Positions 55,630-64,000 of a stretch of 64,000 nt of DNA are shown in pieces (the stretch's first letter is position 1; every line of letters starts with the position of its first letter). Below the pieces are notes generated by a model. The model had not been told where the DNA came from and made no database searches. It worked only from the letters and a program-made list of their open reading frames with translations. A program made the position numbers and the translations under genes. This DNA is from Mytilinidion resinicola (Eukaryota; Ascomycota; Dothideomycetes; Mytilinidiales; Mytilinidiaceae): positions 62,001-126,000 of the forward strand of contig NW_022985459.1 in NCBI RefSeq assembly GCF_010093595.1, given 5' to 3'.

Positions 55630-56816
55630 TCAAAGAAAGTCATACTTGTGCCCATCCTCACCTGCAACTTCCTTTTGTTCCATCATTTTTGCCCACGACA
55701 TGAAATGTGGACGTTCCTTCATCTCATATTCTTCAAAGAAAGCTCGAGAGACATCATTCCAAGGAGTACGGAGCTGTTCGCAAAGACGTTGAACGTACAA
55801 TTCTCTGTCGCTTTTCATTGGAGGTTCGGTGGAAGAAGCTGGATGACGAACGCGAAGTATAGAACAATCCTTTGAATATGTTCTGAGGGGCACGTTCACG
55901 TACGAAAGCTGCGGAAGCAGGCGAAGGCGTGAAAACCCGTAGACGTAAATCTGGTCGTTCCAGGCTGGGGCTACGCCGCCACAGTGTCGCCATCGCCCAT
56001 TTACACTCCTGTCTTGAAGGCGAACACCTTGACCTAGGCAACCAATTTGGCTTAGGAGCAATGATACGGTTTGAACGCCAGGAAGAGCATCGATAACAGC
56101 GGGGGTGAACACAGAGTGCCAGTGCTCTGACATGTTGTCTCTGCTTTCTGTTCGGATGCGATGAAGTATATAAACATGTTTAATAGCTTGGGCTTGCTTC
56201 AAGTTGAGAGATCTTAGGAGAAACATCTCTAGAGCAGGCCCGTATTCGAAGTAGAAGATGTTCGAAGAGTACAATAGTAAGCATGCTTCATGATAGATCT
56301 GACGGCAGGTCCACAACATCGAAACATAAACGGATTTGGGTTTGAGGTTCACCCGTGGCCTTCGTCTCGAATAAGATTGTTGATGCTTGAAGATAGCGCT
56401 ACTAGTACCATATGCCCTTTGTACTAAAGCCATCTTGATGAAACGTTCGTATCGTTCGCGACTCATCTGCTCCTCATGTTTATTCATTTCCGCTATTTCG
56501 GCTTCGGAACTTGGCTTGGCTGGGATTTCGGGCCAGATTGCATCTTGAGGATACGAAACCCGATATCTGCGGTTGGATGTATTTCCTGCGCTTGACGGCA
56601 AGATAGGGATGACATTGTGAACTATGCTGGGAGTTCCAATGGTTGACATGTATATGCCAATCACATTCCCGCCGATTACATATTCGTAGATTGTGTTTCT
56701 GATTTCGGGCGGAAGGCAGAGGAGAGGAGAGGACGTCGAGTTGTGGAGAGTTCTAACAGTAGAATGTTAGCTGATGAAGAGGCTCGCGTGTGGCACTATA
56801 CGTACGCCGCATCCAT
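55630..56816 (-). CDS. F-box/2EXR-like protein
   Basis: An 11-nt first exon (56816-56806, encoding MDAA in part) joins 56752-55630 in phase 2 (donor gtacgt, acceptor gttag) for 377 residues. The intron was accepted because it adds CLPPEIRNTIYEYVIGGN, the F-box/2EXR-like opening helix missing from the ORF that begins at 56664. The second block SMLWTCRQIYHEACLLLYSSNIFYF matches these proteins (CRQI..E....LY..N.F). The C-terminus, KSDRELYVQRLCEQL and PHFMSWAKMMEQKEV, is charged. Fourth member of the family in this window. Function unknown. Confidence 0.75.
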
Positions 56817-57882
56817 GAACGCTGTAGGCGTCGCTCTAGACCTAGTTCTATTGCTTCAGCAATCAGCAGAAGTCGAAGTCGGTCGCTTCATAGGTGCTCC
56901 AGGCGTGGCGTCTTCTGTTTCCCTGCGCCGATGAGGTACCGGGTATTCTATCCAGAGGTCTGAGAAGCACAGCCCTCTGAGTGGCAAGGATGAGATGACT
57001 ACGGGGCAATTCTGGTTCAGGCTTCGAGGGAGATCGATGCGATGGATTAGGCAGAACACGAGAGTCCTTTCCAGATTTCCTTGCGGTGTCAAGGGAGGCG
57101 AAAGGTTGGGAATGGGGGCTGGGGTACAAAGTAAGTTACATTTATTACGCGATATCTAGAACCAGTTCCATCCCAACTGAGTCAGCCGCTTCCACCGACT
57201 CAACCCAACCTTGGTTTCGACGGCACAAGCGTTACATTCATTCACAAAATACATTTCATTCAGTTACATGTCTCCCGTGTCTAAAAAAAAAGGAACTACT
57301 CAGGCATAATGGCGAGTTTTGTACTCTAACCCTTCACTGACACTATTCGCGAGCTGCTCATTTTTTCTACAACCACAATCGTCCAGCCTTTCAAATAGAG
57401 TCGCTCAAAGTCTAGGCGCGAGCATCTTTGGCGTTTAATCGAGTGCTTTCATGCCGTATGGAATATGGACCGCCACGATTATTTTTGTCGCTGCCCCCCA
57501 CTTTTCTCCAGGGGAAAAAGAGAGTTCCACGGTTCAAATGGATGCGACCCATGGACGCCTCACACCGAGACTCGGCTACTTCCTATGTCGTAAGACTATG
57601 TTTGAAGCTGTAAGTGCATCAAAAGTATGGTACCTTTGTATAGTGTACTCGAAAATCTCCGTTATCCTTTCCTCCCTTCTAAAACACTGAGCACCCTACC
57701 TTGCACTGCATTCAGGGAAGAGGTATGAACCATAGAACTTTCAATGTCGACAAACTTTCCTCCATGGCTGTACCGAGTTATTCGGAATGGGATCCATGGA
57801 CTAGTATCAGTCTTGGCACACCGCAATATTGTAAGACTTTCTGTTCTCATCCCATCACCCACCTGCACCATCAAGCCCTTCA
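56817..57882. other. intergenic, nothing recognised
   Basis: ORFs at 57428-57690 overlap one another; none has a domain. A poly-A run occurs at 57282-57290. Confidence 0.35.
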
Positions 57883-59006
57883 ATGCATGTTGAAGCTTTG
57901 AACGCCGCCATACCCCCTTACCATACTTCGAAAGCTCCAACTACCCCCTTATACCACGATCCAACTTCCCGAGACGCGAAACGTCGTCAACGTTCGAAAA
58001 TGTGCCTCCTCGAACGTTATGACCCCATCGTGCCCAATAGGCCAAAGGAAAACGCCTCTACGCTCATCGCCAGCATCACAAATGACTTCATCAGATACAA
58101 CGGTCACATCGCCCGCCTCATAAGCAGAAACAAATTGAACAGCGAACGACTCTCTGAGAAAGATAGCAAAGCGTCTTACCGACGAGCAAGGACTACTCCA
58201 CGAAATCCCCAAACACACACCCACCAACCCAAAATGCATCAAGAAAATAGGGAAACACAACTCGCCGCCACTTGAAATTCCGGCTCCCGATGCCTCCATC
58301 CAGGAGGTACGATTGTTTATCCATATGGTTCTCACACTCGAGGAGTACAAAATCTACAAGGACCATCCGGAGTTCATCGTCTATACCGTGTACTCCTGGC
58401 ATGAAATGGCCAGTCTTTCCAGGACTTGAAGAAAGATGACTACCTCGCTTTCTGTCCCGATCTGATCAGCGTTCCAGCACTTCTTGGACAAAAAAAGAAG
58501 CGGGATATTCTCGAGGGGGAAGTACAGGCCAAAGACCTCCGGGTTAAGCAACACTCCAATGTACCGAGAGGATCGGCAACGCGATATGGAAGAACGTTCG
58601 TCGCCTACTACAGGAAGAAGAGAAACAGAAGAACCTCGGAGACCGCTAGAGAAAGCAAGATGGATTAGAAGGGACAGCGGGCTCGAACTAAGACACCTAT
58701 ACACACCGTGAAGGAATGCGGGAGTCGATGTCCCTTGCCAAGGACACGATCAAGCGCAAGGCTCGAGTCCAGCGATTGTCGAAAACCACCAAGATTATCG
58801 AAGAGCCTCGGAGGGAACTCGATGCACAAGACACGATAGCGAAGCCGTACCAACAATCCCCTGCACGTTGTGAAGAAACCCGAAAATCGAGATCGTCGGA
58901 CCCACGCCCAATCACGCGCAAGACTCGAGTACAGCGACCCTCGACTACGCCCCTAGTATACTACTGGAATTGCGGTCCTGTAGTTCCGACTAGTGGTTCG
59001 GGCTGA
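57883..59006 (+). pseudogene. decayed hypothetical gene with repeated basic motif
   Basis: Coding-like segments occur in several frames: 57883-58275, a frame covering about 58150-58430 (LTDEQGLLHEIPKHTPTNPK, then FIHMVLTLEEYKIYKDHPEF) and 58716-59006. The last contains the unit IKRKARVQRLSKTT twice (ITRKTRVQRPSTTP) and ends YYWNCGP, like the start of the Cys-rich C-terminal motif found in some Dothideomycete hypothetical proteins. I could not join these with splice sites. It is probably the remains of one gene, but it could also be several exons of a live one. Confidence 0.3.
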
Positions 59007-59856
59007 AAAGTCAGATACGCACCGCCTCAAGAATCGGCACTCGTGAACGCTTTCGAGGATTGTCAGGAATTATATAAACATACAGCCGTCATACCGGATC
59101 CGCTACAACCGAGAGGATTATTAGGCAGGCTTTTGAATATTAATTCCAGCAAGGAAGAACTGAATATTACGGCCATATACGGAAGCTGCTAAGAATGTGT
59201 TATATGATAAACTCAGCGACTGTCTACGAGGAGGGTAGCAATATTTGTGTCGAAGTTTCAGTCCTTGTGAGCGTATATAGCAATAGTGGAATAGACAAAT
59301 AAGAATGTTTTGGTACAAAGGTACGTGCTGGTGAAAAGCCGACTGTGAACAAGAACATTGGTGTGAATGCGCTGCTACTAGTCTAAGACCGCAGCTCTAC
59401 TCCAGAGGCACGGGAAAAGTAGGCCGGACTTTCTAACGCCGTAAACGCGAGCAATAGTGGCTCGGCCTATTCAAGATGCCTTTTGGCGAGGGTAACGTTG
59501 GTAGCTGCCATTCCACCCTAATAGCTGACGATCGGCCGCCTCTTTCAGCCACATCCTCTCCTTTGACTGGCCATTACTCACTTTGCCGCCACACTCCAAT
59601 TGTCGAAGCTGCGGGAACTCTCGCGCCGAAGAAGCCGGCAGGCTGCGTTGTCAGCGATGCAGCTGTCAGTCAGCAGCACTAATCTGCATGCGGGGTGTTT
59701 AATGGCGTCGGTCAGCGTTTTGATCTCCACTAATCCGTACCAATTCGAGAGATCCGCAGGGTACTCGATTCGATAAAAGGGCAAGCGGTCCTCGACCACG
59801 ACGGCGGACCTCTCTCGCTCAACTGAACTCCCCAGAGCGGACGCCACTGTACCACC
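59007..59856. other. intergenic, promoter side of the SNG1-like gene
   Basis: No supported gene. ORFs at 59476-59682 (plus) and 59578-59892 (minus) are chance frames. Confidence 0.4.
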
Positions 59857-61628
59857 ATGTCGCTTGGATGTCAAATCGCCCCGGCCTACCACGAAGAGGC
59901 TGCTCTGTCTGTTTCCTCGTCGTCGTCGTCGTCTTCTTCTGGCAGCGATGAGGAGGATCAGCTCCAGTCCAGCACTGAAGAAGCTAACATCGAGAATATT
60001 GAGACCGCGGTGGATGATGGTGGCATCGCGAGACGGCCCACGCAGACAAGGACAAAGAGCTCAAGGTCGGCCAAGACGATTCAGCCACCGCTCGCCCCAG
60101 TTGGGTTCTGGCACTTTGAGATGAGTGGAGTGCGGTTACACGTGATAAAACTCTGGGCGAGGACGAGTACGCTAAGCTTCCCGCTGTTGTGCCGACTCTC
60201 AACCTGACCTAAAACAGCTCTGATCCTGGCAATCGCCATTATGGCATTTCTCTGTTTATTCTGGGGTGCTCTGTTTAGGCAAAACGACCTCGCCAAGAAG
60301 CTCAGTATATATGTGGTCGACTTTGATGGCCAGGTGGAACCATATCTGACCGACAAACCTTTTGTGGGACCCCTCGTCACAAGAGCAGTGCAACAAATCC
60401 TCGACGGCGAAGGAGCTCATCCCGGATACATCTTCAAGTCCCCCTCTGACTTTGATAACGACCCTATGAAAGTGCGAGCAGCAGTCTACGACCAACACGC
60501 CTGGGCCGCCGTGATCATCAACCCCAACGCCACTACCCTCCTCTACCGCGCTATTGAGCAAGGTAATACCTCTTACGATCCCACCGGCGCCGGACAGATT
60601 GTCTACAATACCGCCCGCGACCAAAACGTGGCCGGCTCCTACATCACGCCCTCAACAACTGCCCTCCAATCTCTCGTCGCCGCCTCATTTGGCCGCGTAT
60701 TCCTCTCCACACTCCTCACCAATTCCTCCAACACCCTCGCCTCCATCTCACGCGTCCCCCAAGCCATCTCCCCTGGTATCGCCCTGCAACGATACGACCT
60801 ACGTCCCTTTGGCCCGCCCATCGCCACGCCAGCCGTCAGCGTCGGGCTTATATACCTTATTATCATCGCTTTCTTCAGCTTCACCTTTTTCCTGCCCATC
60901 CACCTGAAATACCTTCAGCCAAAGGGGCATCCCCCACTGCACTTCCACCAACTCATCATCTGGCGCTGGACCGCAACCGTTGGCTCCTATTTCTTCCTCT
61001 CCTGCGTATACTCGCTCGTCTCCCTCGCCTACCTCATGCCGATGTCCAACCACCCAGCCTCGCACGTGCAGCCAGCGGTGGATGCGAACGCGTACGGGAA
61101 GGGCACGTTTATGGTATATTGGATGATTAACTGGATCGCTATGATTGCGTTTGGGATCGCGTGCGAAAACATGGCCATGATGCTGGGGACGCCCTGGACG
61201 GCGCTGTGGTTGATCTTTTGGGTGATATCGAATGTCACCACGGGGTTTTATTCGTTGGTGCTGGCGCCGGGCTTTTATAGGTGGGGGTATGCGTGGCCGA
61301 TGCATAATGGTATGTACACCGTTTCCACCCCTTCCAGTTTGAAAAGCTCTTGCTAATTGGGGTGTGTATAGTCGTCGAAGCCACCCGCTCCACCCTCTTT
61401 GACCTCCACCCACGCATCGGGCTTAATGTTGGCATCCTTCTCACTTGGTGTGCGATCGACACGGTCCTCTTTCCCTTTTGTTGCTACTACATGCGGTGGA
61501 AATCGATCAAGGAGAAGAAGCTGGCGGCACAGCGGGAGGCGCACTGGCAAGAGAAGATGCGGAAAGAGAAGGAAGAGCCCAGTCTTTTCACCAGAGTCAC
61601 TACGACTAAGTCGAGGCCGAGGGACTAG
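59857..61628 (+). CDS. SNG1-like multispanning membrane protein (DUF3533)
   Basis: Exons 59857-60166, 60218-61309 and 61372-61628 join in phase 1 twice to 552 residues. The N-terminal cytosolic part has a Ser run coded by a (tcg)n microsatellite at about 59918-59942. The first helix (LILAIAIMAFLCLFWGALF) is followed by a long lumenal or extracytoplasmic domain (LSIYVVDFDGQV, ILDGEGAHPGYIF, AWAAVIINPNAT) and about five helices (FFSFTFFLPIHLKYL, WMINWIAMIAFGIACENMAM), then a charged tail. This is the DUF3533 architecture, named after yeast SNG1, linked to nitrosoguanidine resistance. Its fold resembles ABC-2-type membrane domains. A role in lipid or drug movement at the plasma membrane is likely but not shown. 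Confidence 0.9.
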
Positions 61629-62428
61629 ACCAAGGCTCTATAAGCGAACGAAAAAGGAGAACTTTCCTAGGTTGAGGCAATACCTGATGGGTCAAAAAAT
61701 AGCATGATATGACATGGAATGGGAGTTCAATCGGGCAATACTATGCTCTCGTTACACTTGAGTGTCATTGTATGAAGTCCTCTAGCAGATCTGGATCGGA
61801 TCGAGGTGGTTGATTTTGGGCGATCTGTACTCTCGCCAGGCCTCAGACACCGCTATCTAACAGTACACTTGAGGTGCGTGAGGATATTTACCTCAGAATC
61901 CGTGAGATGAAGCATATGAGTGCCTTCTTGAACTGTCCTTCACCAGTATTACTGCGGCATCGGATTTGAGACATACACGCGCAGTAATCATAGTACGTGT
62001 GTACACCTGATGGCTGCTGTCTGAAATGCTCTAGCAAAATAGTAAAAATTGTGACAAGATATAAAGTTCTTTGAGTGCGCAGCCAAGAAAGGGGTTAAGA
62101 GATTAATAGTCACGTGACCAGTGCAACTATAGTACCCAAACCTCAAAATTCATCATATATCCATCTTATCGAATGTGAATCAAAGCTTCCCAGCACATTT
62201 CACGATTCGCTCTGTTACCCAAAACTCAATCTCATTGTCACGTTCTACTACACGAACCTGCCGGCGGCTCGGGCCTTCCCCGGCCTCCCTCCCAGAAATT
62301 CTCAAAAGTTCCTCCTCTCCGCTATCACACTTCATCCACGCATCGTCTGTATGAAGCTCGAAGCGACGACGTGCCGGAGAGTGTTGGATGGGGCATTGGT
62401 AATATCCTGACTCTTAATCAATGCAACT
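61629..62428. other. intergenic; MITE-end-like fragment near 61996-62060
   Basis: gtgtacacctgatggctgct then ctgaaatgctctagc matches the left end of the MITE at 45735. No gene seen. Confidence 0.4.
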
Positions 62429-64000
62429 GTGACAATGTTAATATGGTGGCAGCGCCTATCCGTACGACCCTCGACGCATGCGCCGCTCCCTAGATCGAGA
62501 ATCGAGCCCCTGTGGTACACACGACAACGGGTCCTGGGAAGAGTCATTGGCAGGAAATTGTTGACGACGCAGGCGGCGGCGGTACAGCAGGACATTCTGC
62601 CTCCGTCAACTAGTAGCAATGAGAGCTCTGGTTTTATAGTAAGGAGGGTATCGAGGGGGAATAGGGCGCAGGGCAATGAGGAGCTCAATCAGGACGGTGC
62701 TGGCCGGCACAAGAAGGCGAAGCGGGGTGGGCAGAAAATCACGGCTGCGAAGCATAAGAGGGCTGCTGCTGCGGCGGCTGCTGGAGCAACGCACGGCTCA
62801 CTACACCAGCACCACAACCACACGCACTCGAACAGCGCGACGCCAATTCCTTCGAGGCGAAACGCGAGGTCGAAGGCTGCTAGCAAACGGGACCAGGTCG
62901 CTGAAAACATGCACTCGCCCCCGAGAAAGAGAGCACGGATGGGGATGGTCGAGGACGAGACGATGCTTCCGCTGCCTACACCCAAAGACTACCCTCTAGC
63001 ACCCACAAAGCTTTTTAGCGCCAACCTTGACACGTGGCAAAAAGCGACAGAGGGCAGGATAGAGACCGATCATCAGTTGAACAGGTTGCCGAAGCCCGAT
63101 GGTGGATTTGAGTATTCTGTTACCTGCCGGGTCTATGGCTCTGACTTCGACCCTGCGGTTGAGACAGCTGTTGGGCGGGACAAGAATGCAGTAAGTCACT
63201 GTCTAAGTGAGCGATGGGCAATTACAACAGATCCCTAACTTCGCAAAGAGAAAAGCCGAACAAATCGCAACCCGTCGTCTACTCGGCCAACTGCACGCGA
63301 AGGGCCTGCTTGCGGAACTTTATCTAGGTGACAACGCGCAACCTACTAAGGAACTCGGCGCTCTGTCGGACGTGTACAACTATTGCGCCCGAACTCTCGA
63401 CATTCCGACTATCGAAATCAAACACATCCCCGCGTTGAATCGGAGGAAGCGGTATGTGAGAGTTACCATTGCCCATCCTTCAGAGGACAATATTTGCGTT
63501 CACGCCACACGCACATCTCTCAAAGTCGCCCTAAATGCTGCGTCTGTTCAATTTAAGCGAGCTGCGGAGCAACAGCATGCTGCGCAAGGAGCGACTCCCT
63601 TGATTGTCAGGGACTCTACTGCGCTTACCGAGGAGACTGCGAAGCCTTTCATGGAGTTCTACAAGCAGACTCGCCGTAGCTATTACGAAGTCAGGTCTGA
63701 GAGAATCGTCAGGTACGATGGACACCAAATCGACGAGGCCTGGAAATCACAAACATATATTGCACAGGAGCCTGCTGGAGAGCCAGCCATGTCGCTTGGC
63801 AAGAAGGAAGCCAGCGAAGCGCTTGCCCTGCTCACTGCAGCGGTTGCCCTGTCGAAGCAGAACCCGGAGGTATATGAGCAATTTCAAAAGATGAAGAGGA
63901 CCAGTACTGGCAAGGTGCTTAGCCCGGTACGGACTGTAGAACTGGACATTCCTGAAGATGCTGAAGAGGTCATGCGGAAGGCGGCTAGAGAAGTGCGCGA
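62429..64000 (+). CDS. N-terminal part of a probable DEAH-box RNA helicase with dsRBD-like regions (cut by window end)
   Basis: Exons 62429-63190 and 63231-64000+ (donor gtaagt, acceptor caacag, phase 0). The first ~45 residues are basic with no acidic residue until E27, consistent with mitochondrial import, and an Ala/His/Lys-rich low-complexity linker follows (KHKRAAAAAAAGATHGS). PKPDGGFEYSVTCRVYG and AKRKAEQIATRRLLGQLHAKGL resemble a dsRBD. DVYNYCARTLDIPTIEI and RRYVRVTIAHPSEDNICVHA-like text resembles a second one, as found before the helicase core of DHX-type enzymes. The helicase motifs themselves lie beyond 64000, so the family call is an inference. The true start may be slightly downstream or have an upstream exon. 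Confidence 0.6.

Noticed and set aside
59918..59942. (tcg)n microsatellite
   Set aside because: Lies inside the SNG1-like coding sequence as a poly-Ser stretch; ordinary for such tails.
1..64000. CRISPR arrays, operons, riboswitches, replication origins
   Set aside because: Intron-bearing genes show a eukaryotic nuclear genome; no array-like spacing or bacterial features were seen.

Overview
The window is nuclear DNA of a filamentous ascomycete (Pezizomycotina, probably Dothideomycetes; the class is inference). The evidence is short introns of about 50-110 nt with GT..AG (once GC..AG) ends, monocistronic genes on both strands, and fungus-specific families: Zn2Cys6 regulator, rhodopsin-like integral membrane protein, DUF3328/UstYa-like protein, DUF3533/SNG1 protein, F-box/2EXR-like proteins and small secreted cysteine-containing proteins. 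All multi-exon models were assembled by hand from splice signals and reading-frame continuity. No transcript or database check was possible.

Layout. 0-9.4 kb: a broken NmrA-like gene, two small doubtful spliced ORFs, a PI-PLC-like gene with one in-frame stop, a hypothetical protein, a GNAT acetyltransferase, a cysteine-rich single-pass membrane protein and a crystallin-like secreted protein. 11.4-15.4 kb: a seven-helix rhodopsin-like protein and an eight-exon GABA-type amino acid permease. 16-19.2 kb: two paralogous small signal-peptide genes on the minus strand, facing away from a plus-strand UstYa-like (DUF3328) gene; this is the most interesting locus. 19.4-28 kb: F-box/2EXR-like genes, one of them frameshifted, around a ferric-reductase-type oxidoreductase. 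28-34.7 kb: a mitochondrial-looking protein, a membrane-anchored pre-ATP-grasp-like protein, a GH24 lysozyme and a BTB protein. 34.7-44 kb: repeats, an SDR, a decayed tannase/feruloyl-esterase gene, a four-module DUF3820-like protein with one in-frame TAG, and a small secreted protein. 44-49 kb: repeat-rich and gene-poor. 49-56.8 kb: Zn2Cys6 regulator, 2OG-Fe(II) oxygenase and an F-box/2EXR-like gene. 59.8-64 kb: SNG1-like membrane protein and the start of a probable DEAH-box RNA helicase.

The P1/P2 small peptides and the UstYa-like protein look like precursor(s) and tailoring oxidase of a ribosomally made, modified peptide (RiPP) pathway. The peptides lack the Kex2-separated multicopy cores of known dikaritin precursors, so the link is a hypothesis from gene neighbourhood and gene structure. 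The permease, the rhodopsin-like protein and the ferric-reductase-type enzyme lie close by but nothing in the sequence ties them to it.

Two other themes recur. Several genes are broken by one or a few recent lesions. Two of these are single in-frame stops that a CpA-to-TpA change would explain. Intergenic regions carry a MITE-like element with terminal inverted repeats and a related dispersed unit of about 150 bp.
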